From positions 1 through 37,655 of the forward strand of contig VXRS01000005.1 in the NCBI GenBank assembly GCA_009838385.1: a DNA stretch of 37,655 nucleotides. The letters are read 5' to 3'. Below the pieces are notes generated by a model that was not told the DNA's origin, did not search any database, and saw only the letters and a list, made by a program, of their open reading frames with translations. The stretch is from Dehalococcoidia bacterium. Lineage in GTDB: Bacteria > Chloroflexota > Dehalococcoidia > Tepidiformales > Tepidiformaceae. A program made the position numbers and the translations under genes. Of this stretch, positions 26,394 to 33,160 are shown one piece after another (within the stretch, counting starts at the first letter, position 1; each line of letters starts with the position of its first letter).

Positions 26394-27481
26394 CAGATCC
26401 AAACGCCTGGATCAGCTTCTCGTGCGTCGAAGTCCAGCAACCCCTCGGAACGTTCTACGTCGGGGTGCTCGATCACGATGACTTGCTGGCAATCTCGTAT
26501 GCGGACGTCCGAAGAATCGACGAGCGGGATATCGAAAAGTATCTCGGTATACAGAGGCCTCTAGACAGAAAACGCGTCGCCGAGTTGCAGAGCTACGTCA
26601 AGACAATAGACGCCGCGTTTCCCGGCAATATCTTGCTTGCGATACCGTCAAGTGACTCTAGATATTTCCCAGAAGAAGCGCGGATGGAAGTTAGAAGGGA
26701 CGAAGCCGTGGCCAAGATCATCGACGGTCAACACCGTATTGCTGGCCTGAGGGCCTCTGAAGGCATCTTCCAGAGCGTCGTCGCATTTTTTGTGGATATG
26801 GACATAGAAGACCAAGCTAATATGTTCGCGACAATCAACCTCAAACAGACCAAAGTCAACCGATCACTTGCCTATGACTTGTTCGAATTCGCGAAGGCCA
26901 GAAGTCCCCAGAAAACTGCTCACAATATTGCGCGGCTGCTAAATTTCGAAAAAGGAAGTCCACTGTTGGGAAGGATAAAGCTATTAGGAGTAGCCTCGGC
27001 ACCGAGAAGCGGAGAAACGCTAACTCAGGCCCTGGTCGTCGAAGAAACTATGCGCTTTATTACGACGGACCCGATGAAGGATCGCGACGATCTTCGCAGG
27101 GGCCTTAAACTTGAACCGGTCGAGAGTGGTGAGATGAAGAGGCTTCCCTTCCGAAACTTGTTCATTGCGGAGAGCGACGCTGTAATCGCGAGGAACATTT
27201 GGAACTTCTTTGATGCCGTCGACGGCAGATGGCCTAACTCATGGCGGAATGTGGAGCCAGGATTCATATTGAATCGGACAACGGGATTTACGGCCTTGAT
27301 GCGGTTCTTAGGCGTGTTGCACGGAGAATGGGGAGCGGAAGGGGTGGTGGAGAGCCAGCGGTACAGGGAAGTTCTTGACAGGGTAGAAATCAGTGAGGAG
27401 GAGTTTAACCGCGACGAATTCTTGCCCGGCACGTCAGGGATCAACCGGCTGCTCCGAAGATTGAGTGCAGCGTTAGGTTAG
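26390..27481 (+). CDS. DGQHR domain protein (DndB-like)
   Basis: A 363-aa protein. The hallmark AKIIDGQHRIAGLRA has DGQHR at 112-116, and the following FATINLKQTKVNRSLAYDL fits the second conserved stretch of the family. DGQHR proteins include DndB, the regulator of DNA phosphorothioation, and many uncharacterised members in defence islands and mobile elements; biochemical roles are mostly unsettled. No dndACDE genes are in the window. Codon usage is AT-richer than the neighbours. Its stop overlaps by 4 nt the convergent stop of the small HTH gene (27478-27481). Confidence 0.85.
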   Translation: MTDPNAWISFSCVEVQQPLGTFYVGVLDHDDLLAISYADVRRIDERDIEKYLGIQRPLDRKRVAELQSYVKTIDAAFPGNILLAIPSSDSRYFPEEARMEVRRDEAVAKIIDGQHRIAGLRASEGIFQSVVAFFVDMDIEDQANMFATINLKQTKVNRSLAYDLFEFAKARSPQKTAHNIARLLNFEKGSPLLGRIKLLGVASAPRSGETLTQALVVEETMRFITTDPMKDRDDLRRGLKLEPVESGEMKRLPFRNLFIAESDAVIARNIWNFFDAVDGRWPNSWRNVEPGFILNRTTGFTALMRFLGVLHGEWGAEGVVESQRYREVLDRVEISEEEFNRDEFLPGTSGINRLLRRLSAALG

Positions 27482-27909
27482 GGTCGGCTAGCACCGCGGT
27501 GAGAGAGTGTTGGCGATTGCTGGGAGCCAAATCCGTTCCCTTCGTCGATGTCTCGCTCAATGTAGGCCGTCTCCGCCAAGGTGATGGCCACCTCCAAATC
27601 TCTGTTGGACGCGTCCCCTTCAGGGTGCATGAGCACCTCCCGCAGTCCCACGCTTTCCGCGACCTTCAGCAACCGATAGAGGTAGTGCCAGGAGGGGACG
27701 ACGCCCCGCCGCCACTCGCGGACTCGGTGGGGGCTAACCCCGACGAGCCGGCTCAGCGGGCGTGGACCGAGACCACTGGCCTGCATGAACTGGTCCAGCC
27801 GCACCCCGAAGTCCTTGGGGAGCCCATCGCCGACTGGCTCGTAGGTCTGCTTCTGAACCGACACGGTGCTAAGCCGCCCGATCGCCCGGAGAGTGGAAGG
27901 GTGGAACAT
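27478..27909 (-). CDS. Small HTH (XRE-like) protein, last gene of the regulator operon
   Basis: Up to 143 aa. The segment FGVRLDQFMQASGLGPRPLS, then VGVSPHRVREWRRGVV, reads as an XRE-type helix-turn-helix, followed by a helical tail. The start is uncertain. The ATG at 27909 overlaps the upstream gene by 41 nt, while a GTG at 27864 would begin 4 nt after the upstream stop and remove 15 residues. Neither has a strong Shine-Dalgarno. It is probably a DNA-binding regulator of the element. Confidence 0.65.
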   Translation of the reverse strand: MFHPSTLRAIGRLSTVSVQKQTYEPVGDGLPKDFGVRLDQFMQASGLGPRPLSRLVGVSPHRVREWRRGVVPSWHYLYRLLKVAESVGLREVLMHPEGDASNRDLEVAITLAETAYIERDIDEGNGFGSQQSPTLSHRGASRP

Positions 27910-28219
27910 CGTCAGGGCCGGTCACCAACTCCCAAACGACTGCCGCCCGTGGCCTTCCCCTGGGGTACAGCAGCCTGTCGTGAGCGCCGGGGATGCGTTC
28001 CGCCAGAAGGACGATCGCGAGCATTGCGCCACCGCTGGGCACGACACCGTCGGTTCGCCAGCGGTATACCTGCCGTGCGTCCGTGCCCAGGCATATGGCC
28101 AGCGTGTTGTCGGAGTACCCGGTGACCCCCTTGAGCCACTCCAGCCACGCCGGCACGTTCCTGACCGGGATAGTCCCGCCTACGCGGAGGTGATGGGGAG
28201 GGAACGTGTCGCTACTCAC
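27869..28219 (-). CDS. Small HTH-like protein of the regulator operon
   Basis: A 116-aa protein from a GTG at 28219, overlapping the upstream HTH gene by 8 nt; the frame is open further up, but that part lies over the other gene. The core WLEWLKGVTGYSDNTLAICL, then TDARQVYRWRTDGVVPSGG, resembles a helix-turn-helix of the same general type as its downstream neighbour (both have a W/YRWR-like recognition segment followed by GVVPS). The two may descend from a duplication. Function unknown beyond likely DNA binding. Confidence 0.6.
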   Translation of the reverse strand: MSSDTFPPHHLRVGGTIPVRNVPAWLEWLKGVTGYSDNTLAICLGTDARQVYRWRTDGVVPSGGAMLAIVLLAERIPGAHDRLLYPRGRPRAAVVWELVTGPDDVPPFHSPGDRAA

Positions 28220-28457
28220 GAGGTGACTCCAGGATGAAGAGCTCGTCGAAGTCGGTGACGCCCAGCGCTGCCCGCAGGCGCCGCCTGACACCCGGCGAGG
28301 GTGAGCGCTTGCCGTTCATCAGGAACGAGATGTGGCCCGGGCTGATGCCCGCCGCACGGGCCAGCTCGTTCTGCGTCATGTCGCGCCGGCTGAGGTGCTC
28401 CCACACCGCCTGCGGATTGAGCCTCACGCGCGGCCGGGACGTTCGTCGCCGCCTCAT
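28212..28457 (-). CDS. XRE-family transcriptional regulator
   Basis: An 81-aa protein. The classical helix-turn-helix is MTQNELARAAGISPGHISFL, then MNGKRSPSPGVRRRLRAALG, at residues about 27-66. The ATG at 28457 overlaps the stop of the preceding small gene (ATGA). It is short and lacks a sensor domain, as in phage and integrative-element repressors. It probably acts on the control region 28658-28994 and sets expression of this operon and of the recombinase; that target is inference. Confidence 0.8.
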   Translation of the reverse strand: MRRRRTSRPRVRLNPQAVWEHLSRRDMTQNELARAAGISPGHISFLMNGKRSPSPGVRRRLRAALGVTDFDELFILESPRE

Positions 28458-28657
28458 GCCGCGTCGTCCTCTCTGGGCCGCTCGCCTTCTGCGGTCGGGC
28501 GGCCGTTGACCAGCGGATCTTCCGGTTCCTGGGCGGCTCTACCTGCGTACTTCTCGGGGTGGGCGTGGTAGTGCTGGACGATGATGCGGGCGAGGATGCG
28601 CAGACCCTCGAGGCGCATCCGCTCCTGTTCGTCGCTCAGCCGTTGCCGTGTACTCAT
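28454..28657 (-). CDS. Small helical protein, first gene of the regulator operon
   Basis: A 67-aa protein. The ATG at 28657 (MSTRQRLSDEQERMRLEGLR) has GGGAG 8 nt upstream, so it is preferred to codons up to 28708. The N-terminal half is a predicted amphipathic helix ending LARIIVQHYHAHPEKY; the rest is polar and disordered. I recognise no family. Translational coupling (ATGA) to the XRE regulator suggests a small partner or antagonist in regulation. Confidence 0.6.
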   Translation of the reverse strand: MSTRQRLSDEQERMRLEGLRILARIIVQHYHAHPEKYAGRAAQEPEDPLVNGRPTAEGERPREDDAA

Positions 28658-28739
28658 AATCGACTCCCGCGGGCGCACACCCCCGCGAGATCGGGGTGGC
28701 TGGCGCACCCGCTTGTGTTGTAGACTCTGCTCTCGACTG

Positions 28740-28751
28740 GAACATACGTTC
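28740..28751. promoter_or_regulatory. Putative LexA (SOS) box
   Basis: GAACATACGTTC matches the Gram-positive and actinobacterial-type LexA core GAACRNRYGTTC at every position. It lies 83 bp upstream of the first small-regulator gene and 243 bp upstream of the recombinase gene. If functional, it would link the element's regulation to DNA damage. Confidence 0.5.
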
Positions 28752-28773
28752 GTGGAACCCTAGCGGCCCCTTG

Positions 28774-28882
28774 AGCCTCCGGCAATCCCCCTGCAGGGGG
28801 ATGTTTCCTCGGCCTTGACCGAGTTGCCCCACCATGCTTAGCAGCCGCCTGCGCCTCCGACAATCCCTTCCAGGGGTGGTTG
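28774..28882. repeat. Two related direct repeats, the first with a perfect palindrome
   Basis: The unit GCCTCCGrCAATCCC begins at 28774 and again at 28852. The first copy continues into a perfect 18-nt palindrome (28785-28802); the second has only a partial version (ATCCC, TTCC, AGGGGT). They may be strong and weak operators for the XRE regulator, or arm-type sites for recombination. Confidence 0.45.
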
Positions 28883-28994
28883 GGGCGAAATTTGAAAAAT
28901 CGTTCACTCCAGTTTCACAAAACCCTAACTACCTTGCGCTGAACCGGGCTGGAGCCCGCTACGCTGAATGACAACCGATGAGGAGAACCACCCC

Positions 28995-30629
28995 ATGACC
29001 GACCGGACCGACCCCACGCCCGCCGCCCTCTACGCCCGCGTCTCCAGCGACCGCCAGGACGTCGACCTCTCCGTTTCCGCCCAGCTTCGGGCGTTGCGTG
29101 ACTACGCAGAGAAGAACGGCTACCTGGTCGTTCGCGAGTACGTCGACGAGGCGGAGAGCGGCCGCATCGCCGACCGGCCCCAGTTCCGCAAGATGCTGGA
29201 CGAGGCCAGCGCCGAGGGCGCGCCCTTCGAGGAGATCCTCGTCTGGAAGTTCTCCCGCTTCACGCGCAAGCGCGAGCACGCCGTCGCCTTCAAGTCGATG
29301 CTCCGCCGGCGCGGCGTCCGCGTCGTCTCCATCACCGAGCACGCCGACGACTCCCCCACGGGCAAGCTCATGGAGGCGATCATCGAGAGCGTCGACGAGT
29401 TCTACAGCGAGAATCTTGCCCAGGAAGTTGTCCGGGGAATGCGCGAGGCGGCATCCCGCGGGTTCTGGGTCTCGCCCCACATCCCCTACGGCTATCGCCG
29501 CGTCCACGTCCAGGATGGCGCCAAGCAGCGTCCGCGCCTGGACCTCGACCCGCCCGCCGACGCGATCGTGCGCCGCATCTTCCAGATGGCTTGCCGGGGC
29601 AAGAGCGTCCTCGACATCGTCGGCGTCCTCAACGACGAGGGCGTTCCCACCATGCGCGGCGGGCGCTGGTCGAAGAACACCGTCCACGGCATGCTCACCA
29701 ACGAGGCCTACACGGGCACCCTCGTCTGGGGCGTCAGGACCAAGGACAAGGCCCCGCCCGTGCGCGTCGAGGACGCCTTCCCCGCGATCGTCACGAGGGA
29801 CGAGTTCGAGCGCGCGAACAAGCTCCTGCAGTCGCGCGCCCCGAGGGTCGTCCACCCGCGGCGCGCCTCCAGCCCCTACCTCCTCAGCGGCCTGGCCAGA
29901 TGCGAGAGCTGTGGTCGGGCGCTCACGGCCGCCGAGGCCAAGAGCGGCCGCTACACCTATTACGTCTGCCAGTCCCTCATCAAGCGGGGCAAGGAGGCCT
30001 GTGACACGCCGAGGCTCAACGCGAAGCGCTTCGAGGAGACCATCATCAGCCAGATACGCGACCACATCCTCACGGAGTCCAACATCCGCGACCTCGTGCG
30101 CATGCTGGACGAGGAGATGGACGGCGTCGCCGCTGAGCAGCGGGAGCGGCTCGAGAGCCTCGAGCTGGAGCTGGCCGAGGAGCGCAAGAAGATGGAGCGC
30201 ATCTGGCGCTTCGTCGAGAGCACGGACCTCGACTTCGCCGACGCCTCCGATCGCATCAAGCAGCACCGCGACCGCCAGCAGCAACTGGAGGTCGCCGCCG
30301 AGGAGGCAAGGGCTGTGCTGGCGGAGCGCCGCGAGCTGCTCGACAGGGCGGACACCATCGCCATCTTCGCCCAGGACATGGGCGAGTTCCTGCGCACGAG
30401 CGAGATCACCGAGACCCGGGCCTTCGTGCGCTCGTTCGTGAAGCAGGTGCTGGTCGGTCCCGGGCAGGCTGTCATCCACTACACGCTGCCCACACCGGAG
30501 GACAGCCCCATCGGGGGCGCGGACGCCGCCGAGGTGGCGTTGGCAGGTGGAGTTATGAGTACCAGACTTAGTGGTAGCGCGTGCGGGATTCGAACCCGCG
30601 ATCTCCGCCTTGAAAGGGCGGTGTCCTAG
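28995..30629 (+). CDS. Large serine recombinase (integrase)
   Basis: A 544-aa protein. The ATG at 28995 is chosen because GAGGAG lies 9 nt upstream; an ATG at 28968 is less likely. The resolvase domain has ALYARVSSDRQ with nucleophile Ser17. A recombinase domain follows (IPYGYRRV, then RGGRWSKNTVHGMLTNEAY), then a zinc ribbon (CESCGR at about 305 with later Cys at about 332 and 344) and a long coiled coil (LESLELELAEERKKMERIWR). It catalyses integration and excision. Its last 18 or so codons (GIRTRDLRLERAVS) are antisense sequence of the adjacent tRNA-Glu, so the present C-terminus is created by insertion at the tRNA and probably differs in the circular form. Confidence 0.93.
   Translation: MTDRTDPTPAALYARVSSDRQDVDLSVSAQLRALRDYAEKNGYLVVREYVDEAESGRIADRPQFRKMLDEASAEGAPFEEILVWKFSRFTRKREHAVAFKSMLRRRGVRVVSITEHADDSPTGKLMEAIIESVDEFYSENLAQEVVRGMREAASRGFWVSPHIPYGYRRVHVQDGAKQRPRLDLDPPADAIVRRIFQMACRGKSVLDIVGVLNDEGVPTMRGGRWSKNTVHGMLTNEAYTGTLVWGVRTKDKAPPVRVEDAFPAIVTRDEFERANKLLQSRAPRVVHPRRASSPYLLSGLARCESCGRALTAAEAKSGRYTYYVCQSLIKRGKEACDTPRLNAKRFEETIISQIRDHILTESNIRDLVRMLDEEMDGVAAEQRERLESLELELAEERKKMERIWRFVESTDLDFADASDRIKQHRDRQQQLEVAAEEARAVLAERRELLDRADTIAIFAQDMGEFLRTSEITETRAFVRSFVKQVLVGPGQAVIHYTLPTPEDSPIGGADAAEVALAGGVMSTRLSGSACGIRTRDLRLERAVS
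30572..30629. other. Probable right attachment site (recombinase frame/tRNA overlap)
   Basis: The stretch where the recombinase reading frame runs antisense into the tRNA-Glu 3' half up to its TAG at 30627-30629. Elements inserted at tRNA genes rebuild the gene with their own end, so one attachment site must lie in or beside this stretch. I searched by eye for a second copy of the tRNA 3' end further left and found none; the core may be only a few bases, as usual for serine recombinases. Confidence 0.55.
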
Positions 30630-30648
30630 GCCTCTAGACGAACGCGCC
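30572..30648 (-). tRNA. tRNA-Glu (UUC)
   Basis: A full cloverleaf can be folded on the minus strand. The acceptor GGCGCGT pairs with ACGCGCT (a G-U pair at position 1). The anticodon stem CCGCC/GGCGG encloses loop CTTTCAA with anticodon TTC. The T arm is GCGGG-TTCGAAT-CCCGC, with A73 and an encoded CCA. The D-arm segment TCTAGAGGCCTAGGACA is that of bacterial tRNA-Glu. The 3' half overlaps the end of the recombinase frame, marking it as the integration target. It lies 53 bp downstream of the ferredoxin operon. Confidence 0.95.
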
Positions 30649-30701
30649 TACCGGACTAGCAGTATAGCGCCGGGTGCGCTTTCGTCGGCTTGCGGAGGGC
30701 T

Positions 30702-31070
30702 TCAGGCGAGGCGGTTGCCGCTGCGGTACCGGTCCGGGTCGTCACGACGGTCCTCGCGCTCCCGCGCCCAGCGCGCGTTGCGCTGACGCATCACCTTCAA
30801 CACCGTCTGAATGAGGGGGCCGCGCTCCTTCCAGACATCGGCCGCCAGCGCCTTCGCGGCATCGAGCTCCTCCGGGTCGTGAACGTAGACGTGATCGGGT
30901 TCGATGACCTCGACCGGACAGGCGTCGACGCAGAGGTTGCAGTCGATGCAGCCGGACGGCTCGATCGTGTGCTGGAGGTCGGGCGTGTCGTAGTAGCGGA
31001 TGGTGTCGGTTGGGCAGACGTGGCGGCAGTTCCCGCAGTTGATGCAGCCATCGATGATCTTCAGGGCCAT
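30702..31070 (-). CDS. 2[4Fe-4S] ferredoxin with C-terminal extension
   Basis: A 122-aa protein; ATG at 31070 (MALKIIDGCINCGNC), because upstream codons overlap the second ferredoxin gene. Two CxxCxxCxxxCP motifs, with Cys at 9, 12, 15, 19 and at 41, 44, 47, 51, bind two [4Fe-4S] clusters. The first 60 residues are a typical bacterial ferredoxin; the remaining 60 are a charged helical extension (RQRNARWAREREDRRDDPDR). It is the last gene of the diiron operon, 5 bp after the second ferredoxin. Likely an electron carrier for the diiron proteins upstream. Confidence 0.92.
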   Translation of the reverse strand: MALKIIDGCINCGNCRHVCPTDTIRYYDTPDLQHTIEPSGCIDCNLCVDACPVEVIEPDHVYVHDPEELDAAKALAADVWKERGPLIQTVLKVMRQRNARWAREREDRRDDPDRYRSGNRLA

Positions 31071-31075
31071 GGCCG

Positions 31076-31423
31076 CTAGTCCTTGCGCGAGCCGCGGCGC
31101 GCCTTCTCGGGCATCACCGAGGGCCGGAACTTGGCGCGCGGAGCGAGCTCCCGCAGCAGCTCGTCCTGGTTGCGTTTGCGCGCCCACTCGCGGGCCTTGG
31201 CGAGAGCCTGCTCCAGAGCCTCGCCGGCGAGGACGTTGGTGTCGTCGTAGCTGATGCAGTCAACGGGGCAGACGGGCACGCAGGCGTTGCAGTCGATGCA
31301 CTCCTCGGCATAGATGGTGTGCATGAAGTCGTCGGTATCGAAGTAGTGAATCGTCTCGGTGGGGCACACGCGGCGGCAGTAGCCACAGTTGATGCAGAGC
31401 GCCTTGTCGATGACGTAGGTCAC
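31076..31423 (-). CDS. 2[4Fe-4S] ferredoxin, second copy
   Basis: A 115-aa protein from a GTG overlapping the stop of the preceding diiron gene (GTGA). Cys at 10, 13, 16, 20 and 42, 45, 48, 52 form two [4Fe-4S] sites; an extra Cys56 is present. A basic C-terminal tail follows (AKAREWARKRNQDELL). It is paralogous to the ferredoxin downstream, so the operon has two tuned carriers or a two-step electron relay. Coupling to the diiron gene supports a dedicated partnership. Confidence 0.92.
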   Translation of the reverse strand: MTYVIDKALCINCGYCRRVCPTETIHYFDTDDFMHTIYAEECIDCNACVPVCPVDCISYDDTNVLAGEALEQALAKAREWARKRNQDELLRELAPRAKFRPSVMPEKARRGSRKD

Positions 31424-32049
31424 TCGTCGTCGTCGCTCCCGCGGATACCGATGACGCCCCCGGCCTCGGTCAGCATCTCCTCGAGATGCATCCGCCACTC
31501 GTTCGCGTGGCGGCGCTTCTTCGGGGTATCGGCGAGTTCCTCGATCTGCGCGCGGCCCCACTGGATGTGCTCCTCCTCGTCGATGAGGATGAACTTGAGG
31601 ATGCGCACGGTGGGGGAATCGACCACCTGGTCGGTGGCGCGCATGTGATAGAGGTAGTGCGTCGCGAGGTGGGGCTTGAGGACGCCGAAGATTCCCATCA
31701 CGCGCAGGATCGGGTCGTCCTGATCCTGGATTTCCTCCATGAAGGCGCGGAACTCCTCGTTGGGCGGGTCCATCTTGGGGGAGGTCATAAGCGGGTAGGG
31801 GCCCTCGGCGCCTTCCGTCATGCGCAGCTCGGGGAGGCGCTTGCCGAGCATGTCGGCGTGCTGTGCGTCCTGGTAGGCAATGGGGCCGAACTCGACCTTG
31901 TGGTGCACCTGGGGCTGGGTGGCGATCCACTGCAGGAGGGCGCGCATCATCTCCACTTCCGCATAGCGGTAGTGCATCAGGCGGCGCGCGCATTCGTCCA
32001 CGGAAAACGCCCCGCCCAGCTTGCGCTGGGGATACCACAGTTCGACCAT
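31420..32049 (-). CDS. Ferritin-like diiron protein, type 1
   Basis: A 209-aa all-helical protein. Candidate diiron ligands are Glu31/Glu33 (YAEVEMMRAL), DAQH at 61-64 and DEEEH at 157-161 (Glu158...His161), the pattern of ferritin-like carboxylate-bridged diiron proteins with Asp in place of one Glu. It differs clearly from the two paralogues upstream. Such proteins act as oxygenases, oxidases or peroxide scavengers; PaaC-like monooxygenase subunits are one possible relative. Translational coupling with a ferredoxin favours a redox enzyme over iron storage. Substrate unknown. Confidence 0.8.
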   Translation of the reverse strand: MVELWYPQRKLGGAFSVDECARRLMHYRYAEVEMMRALLQWIATQPQVHHKVEFGPIAYQDAQHADMLGKRLPELRMTEGAEGPYPLMTSPKMDPPNEEFRAFMEEIQDQDDPILRVMGIFGVLKPHLATHYLYHMRATDQVVDSPTVRILKFILIDEEEHIQWGRAQIEELADTPKKRRHANEWRMHLEEMLTEAGGVIGIRGSDDDE

Positions 32050-32086
32050 CGATGACTCGCTTCCCGGCCCTGGGGCCTGGGGTTTC

Positions 32087-32332
32087 CTACTTCAGCTCTT
32101 CGCGGGGGGTGAAGTAGAGGGCGCCCGACTCGCAGAGCTGGCACTGGCTCCACTCACCGCCGGAGAAGACCTCGGCGACCTCTTCCTCGGAGTCCCACAT
32201 CGTGATCTGCTCGTCCTCGAAGGTGGAGACGTGGCAGTCAGGCTTTTCGCAGACGAGGTCGTGGACGAGCATGGTGGCGGAGTCGCCGCAGTAGCGCTTG
32301 AAGTTGAAGGGCGGGCGCCAGCGTTTCGCCAT
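32087..32332 (-). CDS. Small Cys-rich, probably zinc-binding protein
   Basis: An 81-aa protein; ATG at 32332 with GGGGAGAG upstream. Cysteines occur as CEKPDC (28-33) and CQLC (65-68), with an additional Cys15, which could bind Zn or Fe. The middle is acidic (STFEDEQITMWDSEEEVAEV). It lies between diiron genes in the same operon, 23 bp and 37 bp from its neighbours. It may be a small accessory or effector subunit. I do not recognise the family. Confidence 0.75.
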   Translation of the reverse strand: MAKRWRPPFNFKRYCGDSATMLVHDLVCEKPDCHVSTFEDEQITMWDSEEEVAEVFSGGEWSQCQLCESGALYFTPREELK

Positions 32333-32355
32333 CGTCTCTCCCCGGGCTCCGGCCC

Positions 32356-33090
32356 CTAGAGCGCGAAGTCCTCGGGCGGGAGCACCTCGTCGCCGGTGTT
32401 GAGGGCCATCACCAACTCCTCGAAGGCCTGCTGCGCCTCCATCGCCTCGCGGCGCTTGGCGGCGTCGCCCTCCGTAAGCCGGGGCACCCAGTAGTTCCCG
32501 ACCTCGACGTGCATCACCTCGTCGGCGTGGTTGAAGTCGAAGGCGGTTTCCCACTGCTTGTCGCCGATGTTGCGGCCCATGTCGATGAGAGAGGTGAAGA
32601 GGTTCATGGCCATGCCCTCGCCGCCGCGATGGACGGCGGCCATGCTGTTCACCATGTTCTGCTCGCCGGTCTGGGAGACGCTGCCGTCGTCGGCGCGGTA
32701 GCCGTCGGCGAAGTCGCCGAGGGTGACGCCGTGCTCGGGCATCTTCGCCAGCACGATCTCGGCGTGACGGCACTCGTCCCAGGTGAGGCGCGCGTTCACG
32801 AGCGCCAGCTCCCAGGGGAGGTCCTCGCCATCCCCGTCCTTCGTGGCCATCACGTAGCGCCGCGAAAACGCCTCGGCGCCCCCGATCTCGCCGTTGTACA
32901 TCGCGTGCAGCAGGACCCTCCGCGACATCTTCTCGGGATCGCGCAGGAGGATGGAGGCGAGGTCGATGCCGTTCTCGCGCCAGTTCTCCCGCTTGTCCAC
33001 GGGAAGATAGCGGTGCGGTGGGTCACGCCGGTGGTCGCCGGCGTTCAGGGGACGGTAGAAGGGTCGCTCGGTGGATTCGGTGGCGGACAT
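32356..33090 (-). CDS. Ferritin-like diiron protein, type 2 (copy 2)
   Basis: A 244-aa protein; ATG at 33090 with GGAGGAG upstream. Two ExxH motifs, ECRH at 106-109 and EVMH at 191-194, plus helical Glu (GGAEAF near 73, RGGEGM near 158) make a plausible diiron site. It shares most of its sequence with the next gene upstream, including LPWELALVNARLTWDEC, GRNIGD and ADEVMHVEVGNYWVPRLTEG. The paralogues may form a heterodimer like the alpha/beta subunits of diiron oxygenases. Both keep all ligands, so neither is an obvious pseudo-subunit. Confidence 0.82.
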   Translation of the reverse strand: MSATESTERPFYRPLNAGDHRRDPPHRYLPVDKRENWRENGIDLASILLRDPEKMSRRVLLHAMYNGEIGGAEAFSRRYVMATKDGDGEDLPWELALVNARLTWDECRHAEIVLAKMPEHGVTLGDFADGYRADDGSVSQTGEQNMVNSMAAVHRGGEGMAMNLFTSLIDMGRNIGDKQWETAFDFNHADEVMHVEVGNYWVPRLTEGDAAKRREAMEAQQAFEELVMALNTGDEVLPPEDFAL

Positions 33091-33160
33091 GGACTCTCCT
33101 CCCCGCTTGCGTGGGCTGCTCTGGCTGCGCGGCGCTCCCTCGCGCCAATTGCAAGCGCTC

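Larger units (their letters stand above)
28658..28994. promoter_or_regulatory. Divergent control region with several symmetric sites
   Basis: Gene-free region between the small-regulator operon (minus) and the recombinase (plus). It holds a LexA-type box at 28740-28751; an 18-nt palindrome at 28785-28802 (arm ATCCCCCTG); two related repeats at about 28774-28804 and 28852-28882, both starting GCCTCCGrCAATCCC, 78 bp apart; and an inverted repeat CGGGCT-GG-AGCCCG at 28945-28958, 36 bp before the recombinase ATG. It is probably the switch controlling the element. Promoter boxes are not clear enough to call. Confidence 0.55.

Noticed and set aside
28959..30479. 506-codon minus-strand frame
   Set aside because: Antisense to the serine recombinase, with Leu/Ala/Asp-rich shadow composition and no domain.
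1..30571. Left attachment site as a second copy of the tRNA-Glu 3' end
   Set aside because: Scanning for the T-arm sequence and for the acceptor end gave only unrelated TTCGAA words; the left end may have a very short core or lie outside the window.
30571..30786. Plus-strand frame beginning MVARAGFEPAISALKGRC
   Set aside because: It is an antisense translation of tRNA-Glu, a well-known false protein signature, not a gene.
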